A stretch of DNA of 64,000 bases from Herpetosiphonaceae bacterium (GCA_036374795.1 DASUTC010000279.1:1-64000), one strand, 5' to 3'; positions 34,459-42,874 are shown, counted from the stretch's first letter. Notes: generated by a model from the letters alone, not told the origin. Numbers and translations: made by a program.

Positions 34459-35109
34459 ATGGAAACCGCCCGCATCCACGATCTGATCCGCCTGGGGCCG
34501 AACGAGCGTATCATCTTCGAGCGCGACGCACCCACCCCAGAGGCCATTGCGCGGCTGATCGCCAGCCTTGCCAACACCCACGGCGGCACAATTCTCTTCG
34601 GCATCGACAGGCGAAAAGCTGTCGTCGGGCTGCGCAACCCTCAGGCGGCGCTGAGCAAGATCACCCGTGGCGCGCAACTGGTGACGCCGCCGATCCTGAT
34701 CGAGCCGCGCAGCGTCGAGCTAGACGGCGCGACGCTGATCGCGCTGGACGTGCCGCAGGGCACGAACGCGCCCTACACCGCGCCGGACGGACGAATTTTG
34801 GTCAGAGCACAGCGGGGCAGCGCGCCTGCCAGCGACCAGCAGGCGGCGGAACTGGCGCGGCGGGCATTCACCGGAGCGCTGCTGATGCCGCTGGGCGAGC
34901 AGAGACGGCTACAGGCCAAGAATGCGCCGCCCGTCGATCTGGAGCATATTTTGCTCAAGCTCGAACACCTAATCATCGCCAACGCCGAGCTAACGCGCAA
35001 GCTCGACGAGGCCAACTCCTGGCAATCGCGCATGGCCGACCAGTTGATCGGCGCGGCGCTTGGGCTGATCGTCAGCGTGGCGCTGTTTTATCTGGGGTTG
35101 GGTGGCTAA
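34459..35109 (+). CDS. AlbA_2/Schlafen-like domain protein with C-terminal membrane helix
   Basis: 216 aa. The N-terminal 125 residues show the AlbA_2 (Schlafen-related nucleic-acid-binding) pattern: EAIARLIASLANTHGGTILFGI, then VVGL and LIALDVPQG, ending GRILVRAQRGSAPA. A helical linker (about 150-185) leads to a membrane segment GAALGLIVSVALFYLGLG at the C-terminus, so the nucleic-acid-binding part would be tethered to the inner membrane. GAGGAG lies 9 nt before the ATG. Function unknown. Confidence 0.8.
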   Translation: METARIHDLIRLGPNERIIFERDAPTPEAIARLIASLANTHGGTILFGIDRRKAVVGLRNPQAALSKITRGAQLVTPPILIEPRSVELDGATLIALDVPQGTNAPYTAPDGRILVRAQRGSAPASDQQAAELARRAFTGALLMPLGEQRRLQAKNAPPVDLEHILLKLEHLIIANAELTRKLDEANSWQSRMADQLIGAALGLIVSVALFYLGLGG

Positions 35110-35118
35110 GCGGCGGGG

Positions 35119-35796
35119 CTACTCGCCGGAGAGCAGCAGCAGGGCACGTCGCCAGGCGTCGCGCTCGGCGTCGATCGTCTCGTCGGCGAAGCGGTAATCG
35201 CTCTTGCGGGCAAACTCGCTTAGCTCGGCCTCAAGACGCTCCCAGACCTGCGCCTGATGTGTGGTGAGCGTTGCCAGACCCGGCCCGCCGCGCCGAACCG
35301 CCATCAGGAAGTGCGGCAGACACAGCCCCGCCGACCGCGCATAGGCCGCGCGGCCCTCATCGGTGGCAATGTCGTCGAGCAGCGCGGCGATATAGACCGC
35401 TCCGAGGTCGGCGAGATACGTGCAGATCGGGCATGGCTGCTGGGGCTGAAGCGCAGACGCCGACGGATTGCTCGCTCCGAGCGCGGCGCGCAGCCGACTG
35501 ATCGTGCCGCCCGCATCCGTCGCCGTGAGCGCCTCGCGGAGTGTCTTGAGAATGTCTGCGGCGACGAGCGAGACACCCAGCGCCGAGCGACCAACCTCCA
35601 GCACATGCTGTGTGTGCAGCGCGCAGAAGCCACGCGCGGCGCGGACCTCCGCCCGCCAGCGCACATCGGTGACATGCTCGTACAGCGTCGCGTCGATATA
35701 GCGGCGCTCGCTGCGCATGAGCAGGCCACACACGCCGCACCCGGCAGCGGTGTAGGCGGCGTGGAGATCGGTTCTGCTTGGCGGCTTGATCAGCAT
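35119..35796 (-). CDS. DUF6062-like Cys-rich protein
   Basis: 225 aa, mostly helical, with two similar halves each opening with a CxxC and followed by a C-x2-H: CGVCGLL and GFCALH, then PCPICTYL and GLCLPHF. The pairing suggests two zinc or redox sites. This is the pattern annotated DUF6062 in Chloroflexota and Firmicutes. The start is taken at the ATG at 35796; a TTG two codons upstream is possible. No ribosome binding site is visible because heptad repeats fill the spacer directly upstream. Confidence 0.8.
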   Translation of the reverse strand: MLIKPPSRTDLHAAYTAAGCGVCGLLMRSERRYIDATLYEHVTDVRWRAEVRAARGFCALHTQHVLEVGRSALGVSLVAADILKTLREALTATDAGGTISRLRAALGASNPSASALQPQQPCPICTYLADLGAVYIAALLDDIATDEGRAAYARSAGLCLPHFLMAVRRGGPGLATLTTHQAQVWERLEAELSEFARKSDYRFADETIDAERDAWRRALLLLSGE

Positions 35797-35799
35797 AGG

Positions 35800-35834
35800 C
35801 AACTTTCGAGTTCAACGTTCAAAGCTTCAAGTTC
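35800..35834 (-). repeat. Tandem heptanucleotide repeats before the DUF6062 gene
   Basis: Five 7-mers on the plus strand: CAACTTT, CGAGTTC, AACGTTC, AAAGCTT, CAAGTTC. The array begins 3 nt from the start codon, as at selB, and shares units such as CGAGTTC with that array. Confidence 0.8.
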
Positions 35835-35967
35835 TGGCCCGCACCCCAATCGCCGCCTGGAGGGCACCCGGCCATCCCTCTGCCATTGCCATAGGAGAGG
35901 GGGCGAAAGCGTGGGGCCACCCGGGCCGGGGTGCCCTTTGGGCCTGGCACCCGCCCCGGCCTGACGG
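35835..35967 (-). repeat. GC-rich post-stop element, copy 3 (expanded)
   Basis: Read on the minus strand it starts GCCGTCAGGCCGGGG at the PP2C-like stop and continues with several GGGTGCC/GGCACCC inverted repeats over 130 bp, ending at the heptad array. Confidence 0.5.
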
Positions 35968-38532
35968 CTACGGCTCCGGCGTCGTAGTTGCGGCGGGCAT
36001 TGCCTCAGCAGGCGGCTGCGGCGGCACCGGCAAGTCCACCCGGAGCACACGCGGGCCATTCGCCAGATAGAGCAAGCCGCGCGCCTCGTCTACGGCCAGA
36101 TCGCTGATCTGATTGAGCGGCCCGCGAATGCGCGCCTGGATCTGCTGGATCAGCGTGCCGTCGGTCTTGTTGATCTGGAGCACCCGCTCGTTGCGGGTAT
36201 CGAGGATGTAGATCGAGCCGGGCTGCTTGACCGTCACGCCGTCGGCCTCCAGCATATCCGCCGTCACCAGAAAGCGCGACACCGTGGAGACGGGCACGGC
36301 AAGCTGCGGCGCTGGAAACTCTCTGATCAGACTCCCGGCCTCGAAGACCATGATGCTGGCATCGCGGTTCAGCAGATAGACCAGCCCATCGACCTGCACA
36401 TCGGCGATCTGATCGAGCGGCTTGCTCATGCCGGGCGCAAGCCAGGGCGTCGGCAGATCGGCGTACATGCCGCTGGTATACTTCCAGAGCTGCTTCTCTT
36501 TACTGTCCCACATGTACAAATGCCCGCCGTAGGTCGCCAGCGGCAGATTACCCTCGGCAGGCTCCATCCACTCGGTCTGATTCAGGCGATTGGCAAGCCA
36601 GCCATCGCCGTTGCGCAGATAGACCCGGTAGATCGGCGTGCTGGGATCGCCACGGTCGAACGCGATCACGTTGTCTTCACGCCACAGCACATCGCGGATC
36701 GGATCGGTGACAGACGAATTAATATCCTGATCGGGCTTGAGCAGCGGCTCCTGCTGCCCGCGCTCGTAGAGCACGCCCGCCGCGCGGTCGAGGTAGAAGA
36801 GCGGCGGCTGAGTATCGCTGATCGCCGCCGTGCCCAGCACCACCCGCTCGATCAGCCCCTGGCCGCCCGGCAGCGTCGCGACGGACTCGAAATCGTCGAT
36901 GAAGCCGATACGATTAATCTCGGCCATCGCGCGATCGTAGTCGGTGCGCACGGCCAGATAGCGTGTCCAGACAGCGCTCTTGGTCGTCGTGATCAAGCCG
37001 CTTGCCACCAGCTTACCGACATCATCGTTCAAGGCCGACTCTGCCGCCTCAAGCTGCCGCTGCGCCACAACGCCATCCTGGGCCTGACGTGCCTGCGCGA
37101 CCGCCTCGGTTACTTTGGCGAGCGCCAGTTCGATCGTGCGCTGATCGCTCTGCCGGTTTTGACGGATGCCGAAGATCACCAGCATCGCCACAACGCCGAC
37201 GATCAAGAAAATATTGAGCCAGGGCAGCGGCGGTCGCTGCCTGCGATACGATAACCCTTTGAGCCGCAAACCCTGGGCCGGCTGCCGCTCCACCGGTCGG
37301 GCAGTTCGACGCGGCACATTGGCGACACTGCCCATGGTCATCGCCAGCAGCGAGTGAATCGGCAGCAGGATTCGATCGCCCAGGGTCGGCGGCGGCGGCG
37401 CTGGCTTGCGTGGCAGCGCCGCAAAATCAACAGGCGTGCCCGTATTGTCGGAGAGATCGATCTGGCGATTACGGCGGGGCACTGCCGGAGGCCGCACCAT
37501 GCCGCCGTAGTCGCCCTCGCCCAAAAACGCGCTCGGCGGCAGCGGCATCACGTCGGCCACCGGCAGCGTATCGATCAGCGTGAGCGGCGCGGCATTTCGC
37601 TGACCGTTGGACGGCGGAGCCGCAACCGTTGTGGGCAATGCCGCACCGACAGCCAGCTGCTCGTGCGGCGTACCGGGGTCCGACGGGGCAGGCTGCGACC
37701 GTGGCGCACGCGAGGAGCGACCCAGCCAGCCGCCCAGCCGCCCTGCCACCTTTGGGCGCTCAGCGTGCGGCTCAGGCTCGGCGGGCGCGACCGGCGTATC
37801 CTGAACTTCGGGCGCTGCGCCGGGCACCGCCTCGATCACGATCGCGTGCGCTTCGGGCAGATGCGCTGATCGACACGCATGGTACAGCTCATCGGCGATC
37901 GTCGCGGCATCCGAGTAGCAGATCAACTGCTCGGTCTGCTGCTTGCCGAGCAGACGAACGAGGTTCGACGAGCACAGCACCAGCGTATCGCCCGGCTGAA
38001 TCACCGAGCGAAAGAACTCCGGCTCTGAGCCGAGGCTGGTGCCGAGCGAGCCCTGGCGATGCGTCGCCGAGAGATCGGCGCCGTTGGTCCACGACAGCGG
38101 CACCGGCAGCGCGCGGAGCCTGGAGGTATGCGCGATAAACGCCTGCGAGGGCGGCACCTGCGTGATGAACACATCGGAGCCGTGAATCACCGCGCAGGTA
38201 CAGCCGACCAGCGCCCGCTTGTGCGGCGGCGCGTTATAGTTGTGCTGATACAGCGCGGCGTTAGCGGCCTTGAGCGCGTGGCGCAACGACGACGTGATGC
38301 TCATCGAGCCGTCGGCATAGAACGTTTCGCGGATCGTTCGAGCCACCAGCGTACATGCCTGCCGTCCCCGCGCGACATCGCCCTCCGCCTCGACGACCAG
38401 CACGAGCTGGCCTTTGCGTGCTTCGGGCGAAAACGGCGAGCGCGGCGCGCTCACGACGATCATGTCGCTATGCACCTGGCGAATGCCGCTAACGAGCCCC
38501 CACTGACTGATTGTTGTATGAAATTTGGACAT
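35968..38532 (-). CDS. PP2C-like/beta-propeller membrane protein (probable pseudophosphatase)
   Basis: 854 aa. The N-terminal 250 residues follow the PP2C fold order (IVVSAPRSPFSPEARKGQ, then TCAVIHGSDVFITQV, then GDTLVLCSSNLV). The catalytic motif VADGMGG is replaced by LVLVVEAEGDV, and metal-binding Asp residues are absent. A disordered Pro/Ala linker (about 260-450) and one membrane helix (WLNIFLIVGVVAMLVIFGI) precede a helical stalk and an extracytoplasmic beta-propeller with repeated YLLNRD/YILDTRN strands. It probably senses or binds rather than dephosphorylates. The start at 38532 lacks a ribosome binding site but lies 5 nt after the stop of a small leader frame with a strong one. Confidence 0.7.
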   Translation of the reverse strand: MSKFHTTISQWGLVSGIRQVHSDMIVVSAPRSPFSPEARKGQLVLVVEAEGDVARGRQACTLVARTIRETFYADGSMSITSSLRHALKAANAALYQHNYNAPPHKRALVGCTCAVIHGSDVFITQVPPSQAFIAHTSRLRALPVPLSWTNGADLSATHRQGSLGTSLGSEPEFFRSVIQPGDTLVLCSSNLVRLLGKQQTEQLICYSDAATIADELYHACRSAHLPEAHAIVIEAVPGAAPEVQDTPVAPAEPEPHAERPKVAGRLGGWLGRSSRAPRSQPAPSDPGTPHEQLAVGAALPTTVAAPPSNGQRNAAPLTLIDTLPVADVMPLPPSAFLGEGDYGGMVRPPAVPRRNRQIDLSDNTGTPVDFAALPRKPAPPPPTLGDRILLPIHSLLAMTMGSVANVPRRTARPVERQPAQGLRLKGLSYRRQRPPLPWLNIFLIVGVVAMLVIFGIRQNRQSDQRTIELALAKVTEAVAQARQAQDGVVAQRQLEAAESALNDDVGKLVASGLITTTKSAVWTRYLAVRTDYDRAMAEINRIGFIDDFESVATLPGGQGLIERVVLGTAAISDTQPPLFYLDRAAGVLYERGQQEPLLKPDQDINSSVTDPIRDVLWREDNVIAFDRGDPSTPIYRVYLRNGDGWLANRLNQTEWMEPAEGNLPLATYGGHLYMWDSKEKQLWKYTSGMYADLPTPWLAPGMSKPLDQIADVQVDGLVYLLNRDASIMVFEAGSLIREFPAPQLAVPVSTVSRFLVTADMLEADGVTVKQPGSIYILDTRNERVLQINKTDGTLIQQIQARIRGPLNQISDLAVDEARGLLYLANGPRVLRVDLPVPPQPPAEAMPAATTTPEP

Positions 38533-38537
38533 CGTGC

Positions 38538-38615
38538 CTACGCAAGAGTGCGTGATTGTGAGTTTCTGCTCTGAGGCAGCGCCAGACATCGGAATGCTGC
38601 CGGATCGTGCCTCAT
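38538..38615 (-). CDS. Possible 25-aa leader peptide of the PP2C-like gene
   Basis: ATG with GAGGAG 3 nt upstream encodes MRHDPAAFRCLALPQSRN and seven more residues, ending 5 nt before the PP2C-like ATG. Position and ribosome binding site suggest it drives translation of the next gene by coupling. It may be chance. Confidence 0.35.
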   Translation of the reverse strand: MRHDPAAFRCLALPQSRNSQSRTLA

Positions 38616-38625
38616 GATCTCCTCG

Positions 38626-38634
38626 ATTATAGCA
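38626..38634 (-). promoter_or_regulatory. Extended -10 of the PP2C-like gene
   Basis: On the minus strand TTGC-TATAAT; 17 bp further upstream lies TGGACG as a -35 candidate inside the surE 3' end. Confidence 0.5.
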
Positions 38635-38643
38635 ACCTCGTGC

Positions 38644-39393
38644 CTACACGTCCAACGGCCAGCGCCGGAGCGTATCCAGCCACCGCTGGTTGGTCAGATC
38701 GAAATGGACAGGAGTCACCGAAATGTAACCGTTGGCGACCGCCGCCGTATCGGTGCCCTCGGTCAGATCGCCTTCCGGCTCGCCGCCGCCGAGCCAGTAG
38801 TACGGACGACCGCGCGGATCATGGCGCACCACCAGCTCATCGCGATATACCCGCCGTCCCAGGCGCGTGATCGCCACGCCGCGAATTGGGCTATGCGGCA
38901 CGTTGACGTTCAGCACCACCTCAGGCGACAGATCATGCTCGACCGCAAGCCGGGCAAGCCTGGCGGCAAATGCCGCCGCTGGCCTGAAATCGGCATCGCG
39001 GTGCCCGTCCAGCGACACAGCGATCGACGGAATGCCCATGATCGTCCCCTCGCGCGCGGCGGCAACCGTGCCAGAATAGCTGACATCGTTGCCCAGGTTC
39101 GGCCCGATGTTAATCCCCGACACCACCAGATCGGGGCGGCGCTTCAGGATGCCGAGCAGCGACAGGGCAACACAGTCGCCGGGCGTGCCGGTGCAGACAA
39201 ATCCTTCGCGTCCGTCGGCCAGCGACACCGGATCGACGCGCAGCGGATCGAATAATGTTCGCGCTGCCGACGCGGCGCTCCAGTTGCGTTCGGGCGCAAC
39301 CACTACTGTCTCGCCGATCGTGTCGAGCGCCTGCCGGAGCGCGAGCAAGCCCGGACTTTGAATGCCATCGTCGTTTGTCACCAGAATATACAT
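38644..39393 (-). CDS. surE: 5'/3'-nucleotidase SurE
   Basis: 249 aa. Starts MYILVTNDDGIQSPG with the metal-binding DD pair; other family motifs are VVAPERNWSAAS, GTPGDCVAL, VVSGINIGPNLGNDV and SGTVAAAREG. SurE dephosphorylates nucleoside monophosphates and short polyphosphate and is linked to stationary-phase survival. Length is typical. GAGGTG lies 5 nt before the ATG. It stands upstream of the PP2C-like gene, about 110 bp away, and that gene has its own promoter in surE's end. Confidence 0.95.
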   Translation of the reverse strand: MYILVTNDDGIQSPGLLALRQALDTIGETVVVAPERNWSAASAARTLFDPLRVDPVSLADGREGFVCTGTPGDCVALSLLGILKRRPDLVVSGINIGPNLGNDVSYSGTVAAAREGTIMGIPSIAVSLDGHRDADFRPAAAFAARLARLAVEHDLSPEVVLNVNVPHSPIRGVAITRLGRRVYRDELVVRHDPRGRPYYWLGGGEPEGDLTEGTDTAAVANGYISVTPVHFDLTNQRWLDTLRRWPLDV

Positions 39394-39442
39394 GCATCAC
39401 CTCACAGCCACACAGCATACCGTTATCGCCTTAACGAAGCAA

Positions 39443-39468
39443 CAGCCACAGGGTGTATCCTGTGGCTG
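39443..39468 (-). terminator. Terminator of the first PT-rich protein gene
   Basis: 10-bp stem CAGCCACAGG/CCTGTGGCTG with a 6-nt loop, followed on the minus strand by TTGCTTCG. Confidence 0.55.
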
Positions 39469-39500
39469 CTTTGATCGTCGTCGCAATCATCCTGATCTGA

Positions 39501-40436
39501 TCAGTGGCATTTACGCAGCAGCCCAGCGTCATCGTCGTCGTCATCAGGGCAGGGCGTGGGCGTTGGTTTGCGCGTCGGCTCCGGCGTCGGCTCCGGCGTC
39601 GGCTCCGGCGTAGCGATAGGCGGCACGGTTGGCTGCGGCAGGATCGTCGGCAGCAGGGGCGTAAGCGTCGGGAGAATGGGTAGTCCTGTCGGCTCCGGCG
39701 TAGCGGTAGGCTGCGGTGTTGGCTCCGGCGTCGGCGGCACATACGTCGGCACCTGAGTCGGGTCAGGGGGCTGCTCGGTCGGAGCGGAGCGCGGCGGCGT
39801 GCTGGTGGGGATATGTGGCGGCGCGGGCCGCTCCTCTCTGGGCAGATCGGTCGGCGTTGGCGTCGGCATGCTTCGGCTCGGCGTCGGCGTGGGCGGCGCA
39901 GGCGCGGCGGCTGGCGGCTCTGGAACGCGCGCGCTGGTCGGCGCGGCAGGAATCTCCTCCGGCAGGGCAGAAGCCGTCACACGCGGCGGAGTCGGCGTGG
40001 GCGTTCCGCGCGTCGAGCGCTGTGGCGTGGCACTGGGACGTAGCGCCGTTGGAGTTGCGCGCCTAGCGCCAGGAGACAGAGGAGCATCCGACGGTGGCCG
40101 AACGGAAGCTGTTGGAAGCCGTTCGTCGTCGATCTGCAAAACCGGCAGCGTGGTCGGACCGCCAAAGAAATCAAGGATACGCTCGGCCATGCTTGGATCG
40201 GTCGGCGTCGGCTCCTGGTACTCCGGCGGCAGCACCGACATCGCCTCCGCAGGCACGGTCGGATGAGCCGTCGGCATGATCCAGATGATCTGGCCCTTCG
40301 GTGTAACCTGAACGCGCGAGCCGCTGGCAATTGCCCAGCCGACGGCACCGCTGATACTTAAACACATAGCTGCTGTGAGCAGATGGATGCGATACGCAGA
40401 GGCTATGCTGCTCCAACCCCTCGGCAATCGGGCCAT
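39501..40436 (-). CDS. Pro/Thr-rich anchored surface protein A
   Basis: 311 aa. Short cytoplasmic start, one membrane helix (HLLTAAMCLSISGAVGWAIA), a brief folded part (VTPKGQIIWIMPT, then ILDFFGG) and about 200 residues of Pro/Thr/Ala low complexity, with PTPEPTP repeats. It ends TPCPDDDDDDAGLLRKCH, two cysteines 14 residues apart. The tail resembles that of its neighbour, pointing to a shared attachment or recognition role, possibly a disulfide loop. The ATG at 40436 has AAGGA 5 nt upstream. The PT region is encoded by near-exact DNA repeats (ggctccggcgtc) and may vary in length. Confidence 0.7.
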   Translation of the reverse strand: MARLPRGWSSIASAYRIHLLTAAMCLSISGAVGWAIASGSRVQVTPKGQIIWIMPTAHPTVPAEAMSVLPPEYQEPTPTDPSMAERILDFFGGPTTLPVLQIDDERLPTASVRPPSDAPLSPGARRATPTALRPSATPQRSTRGTPTPTPPRVTASALPEEIPAAPTSARVPEPPAAAPAPPTPTPSRSMPTPTPTDLPREERPAPPHIPTSTPPRSAPTEQPPDPTQVPTYVPPTPEPTPQPTATPEPTGLPILPTLTPLLPTILPQPTVPPIATPEPTPEPTPEPTRKPTPTPCPDDDDDDAGLLRKCH

Positions 40437-40504
40437 GTCCATCCTTCCGGTCTAGCTCAGGATCACGGCGCATCTTCGGAAAACAGCCGCTTCTGCATCA
40501 GGAA

Positions 40505-40545
40505 GGGACATTGTGGGGAGTCCCCCACCCCGGCCTGTCGGCGCA
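40505..40545 (-). repeat. GC-rich element, copy 4
   Basis: Read on the minus strand GCGCCGACAGGCCGGGG, then GGACTCCCCACAATGTCCC and TCCTGATG; right half as in copies 5 and 7. It lies between the two PT-rich genes. Confidence 0.5.
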
Positions 40546-40695
40546 CGAGGAAGCATCCGTGTGGCCCGGTGGGTGTATGCGGGATGGGTGCGGGCAGTTG
40601 CCGTATTGTAGAAGACGCGCTAGAGCATGTCAATGCTCACACAACAATCCGATCTAGATGGCAGATCATGGCTGCTGTGATGGTCCGACCCGACA

Positions 40696-41793
40696 TTATT
40701 TACACTTCTTCAAGGGACCCGCGCTACCGCCCCGATCGTGTGGACACGGCGTTGGCTCCGGCGTTGGCTCCGGCGTTGGCTCCGGCGGCACTTCGGTCGG
40801 CGCGGCGGTTGGTTCGGGCGGCACCGCGGTCGGCGCGGCGGTCGGCTCCGGCGGCACCTCGGTTGGTGCAACTGTCGGCGGCAGATCCGTCGGCGCGGCG
40901 GTTGGTTCGGGCGGCGCGGTGGGCACTGCCGTCGGCGGCAGATCCGTCGGCCTTGGCGTCTTGGTCGGCCTTGGCGTCTTGGTCGGCTCCGGCTGCCTGG
41001 TTGGCGTTGGCTCCGGCGGCACCGCGGTCGGCACGGCAGTTGGTTTCGGCAGCGGCGTGACCGGCGCGGGTGGTAGCGGGCTAGATGTTGGCGGCACACG
41101 CGGCGGTGCTGCGGTCGAGCTTGGCACGGCGGTAGCGGTGCGCGGCGGCGCAGGTGCCGGGCGCTGTGGATCGGATGGCTGCTCCCGAACGGGCGTGGCG
41201 GACCACACTGGCGTAGCGGTGCGCGTCGTCTGAGGAGGTGGGAGAACATGCGACGGCGTTGGGCTTCTGGACGGCAGCGCGGTTGCTGTCGATTGCCTGC
41301 GCGGCGTGGGCGTCGCCGCACGGCGGGGCGTCGCCGATGGAGTGAGGCGCGCAGGCTGTCTGCCAGAGCCGGAGGTTGGCGTGACGGTCGGGCTGGTAGC
41401 TATCGCCGCTCGGCTGCGGGTCGGCGTTGCCATCGGCCCGGCTGCTCTGCGCGACGTAGGACCGACGATCAGCTCAGGCGGGGCCTCAATGGGCGGCGCG
41501 GATGGACCCGGCCCGAAGCCAAAGAAGTCGAGCACGGCGGCGGTGATGCCGGGCTGCGAGGTTGGAGGAGCAATCGTCTCAGCGCGCCCTACGACAGCAG
41601 CGCCAGGCTGAGGCAGCGTGGTGGGCGCGCCTGTCGGCTCGATCCAGACCAGCTTACCGTCGGGCGCGATCGTCGTGCTGCTGGAAACATTCCAGCCGAC
41701 AGCGCCGCTGACCAGCAGGCACAGCCCCAGCAGCGCAAGCTGCAAGCGCTGCTGGGGGAGTATCTGGCGCCAGATCACAAGCAGCCGCTCCAT
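40696..41793 (-). CDS. Pro/Thr-rich anchored surface protein B
   Basis: 365 aa paralogue of the gene downstream. Same order: membrane helix (LALLGLCLLVSGAVGW, sharing SGAVGW), then IAPDGKLVWIEPT (compare TPKGQIIWIMPT) and VLDFFGF. A long Pro/Thr/Ala region follows with PTAAPTxVPPEP units, ending TPCPHDRGGSAGPLKKCK. The C-terminal motif C-P-x(9-10)-[LP]-[RK]-K-C-[HK] is shared with protein A. AGGAGG lies 6 nt before the ATG at 41793; an ATG 27 nt upstream is disfavoured. Likely a cell-surface stalk protein; function unknown. Confidence 0.7.
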   Translation of the reverse strand: MERLLVIWRQILPQQRLQLALLGLCLLVSGAVGWNVSSSTTIAPDGKLVWIEPTGAPTTLPQPGAAVVGRAETIAPPTSQPGITAAVLDFFGFGPGPSAPPIEAPPELIVGPTSRRAAGPMATPTRSRAAIATSPTVTPTSGSGRQPARLTPSATPRRAATPTPRRQSTATALPSRSPTPSHVLPPPQTTRTATPVWSATPVREQPSDPQRPAPAPPRTATAVPSSTAAPPRVPPTSSPLPPAPVTPLPKPTAVPTAVPPEPTPTRQPEPTKTPRPTKTPRPTDLPPTAVPTAPPEPTAAPTDLPPTVAPTEVPPEPTAAPTAVPPEPTAAPTEVPPEPTPEPTPEPTPCPHDRGGSAGPLKKCK

Positions 41794-41993
41794 CTCCATC
41801 CTCCTGAAGGCACCATGCACCGGTGTCTTCTATAGCCCGATGGAAAGATGGCATCAACAGAGGGGGCATCGTTTGGTCCGACCATTGTATAGGCGCAGCT
41901 ACGCTCCTGTCAATCGGAATATGCTGTTCTCCTGCCGGACGCATACGGCAGGTTGATACCATCACGGTTGGAAGTTGGGGTGTCGATGCGCGG

Positions 41994-42557
41994 CTACCAC
42001 ACGCTGCCGCTGCGCCAGTCGACGCTGAGAGGACGGGTCAGATCGAGATCTGCCGGTGTTCGCGGCAAGCGCAGGATCATCACGATCTCTTCGGGCGTGT
42101 GCTGAATGCCGCGAGACGTGCGCACATAGAGCGGACCCTGCCAGACTTCCCAGCCCAGGCGACGATAAAAGCTGACTCGCGAGGTGGAGAGCGCGGCGAT
42201 GTCGTAGTCTTGAATACGCGCCGCAAGCTGCTGCATCACCAGGCTGCCGACGCCCTGGCCCTGATACGCTGGCGCTATCGCCACCGCGTCGACATACGCC
42301 GTGCGCAAAAGCGCCTGTCCCTGCGGCTCAAGCCAGCGCGTCATCCACGTTGCATGGCCGATCATCAGATCGTCGAGGAGCACGAGCAGGTGCGAGGAGG
42401 TAAGCGGGACAAGATCGAAGAGCGGGGCGAAATCCTGCGCAAAGGCCGCGCCGCACAGCTCGATGATCGCCGTACGCTGCGCCGCGCCGATCTGCCTGGT
42501 AGCGACGACCTCGACGCTCAGCCGGTCAAGCATGTCGGCTCTTTTCTTCTCGCTCAT
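41994..42557 (-). CDS. GNAT acetyltransferase resembling aminoglycoside 2'-N-acetyltransferase
   Basis: 187 aa. GNAT motif A is AVAIAPAYQGQGVGSLVMQQ. The order YVDAVAI, then ALSTSRVSFYRRLGWEVWQG, then GIQHTP and the ending DWRSGSVW follows AAC(2')-I enzymes, whose C-terminus ends in CDWRxGDVW. Those enzymes acetylate the 2' amine of aminoglycosides; mycobacterial ones also act elsewhere in metabolism. The resemblance is from memory of the family; resistance is not established. GGGAGG lies 7 nt before the ATG at 42557. Confidence 0.75.
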   Translation of the reverse strand: MSEKKRADMLDRLSVEVVATRQIGAAQRTAIIELCGAAFAQDFAPLFDLVPLTSSHLLVLLDDLMIGHATWMTRWLEPQGQALLRTAYVDAVAIAPAYQGQGVGSLVMQQLAARIQDYDIAALSTSRVSFYRRLGWEVWQGPLYVRTSRGIQHTPEEIVMILRLPRTPADLDLTRPLSVDWRSGSVW

Positions 42558-42777
42558 CGGTCCGCCTCCCAGCACTGCCCATCCCTCATCTGTGCAACGT
42601 CGCGGACCGTGCTTGGTTTGACGCAGGGGTGATCCGACGGCAGAGCGCCGAGCTACTACCTGTCGATGGTATCGAGCATGCTACTGTAGGCGTCAAGCGC
42701 AACTTGTGGATCGAGCCGTGCAATGGCGGGCGCTCAGAATGCGCAGCAGCATGCGGCTGGGTGAAGCAATCGATGAA

Positions 42778-42874
42778 TGGCGAGAGCGCGTGGGAGTCGA
42801 ACCCACCGGCGAGGCTCGTCACCCCGCCCAACCGTTTTGAAGACGGCGACCAGCACCGGCCAACACCCGCTCTC
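42778..42874 (-). tRNA. selC: tRNA-Sec (anticodon UCA)
   Basis: 97 nt with encoded CCA, 94 without. The anticodon stem GCCGT/ACGGT encloses loop CTTCAAA (anticodon TCA). A long variable arm GGCGGGG/CCTCGCC (7 bp, one G-T) and T-arm GTGGG-TTCGACT-CCCAC follow, then acceptor strand GCGCTCTC, discriminator G and CCA. The acceptor plus T stem add to 13 pairs with one mismatch at acceptor position 8, as in bacterial 8+5 tRNA-Sec. The D stem is weak, built of several G-U pairs. It partners SelB encoded at 15173-17056. Confidence 0.93.

Noticed and set aside
40738-41233. Regularly repeated ggctccggcg-type units, considered as a CRISPR or satellite array
   Set aside because: They are in frame as Pro/Thr/Glu codons of the two PT-rich proteins, have no unique spacers and follow codon periodicity.
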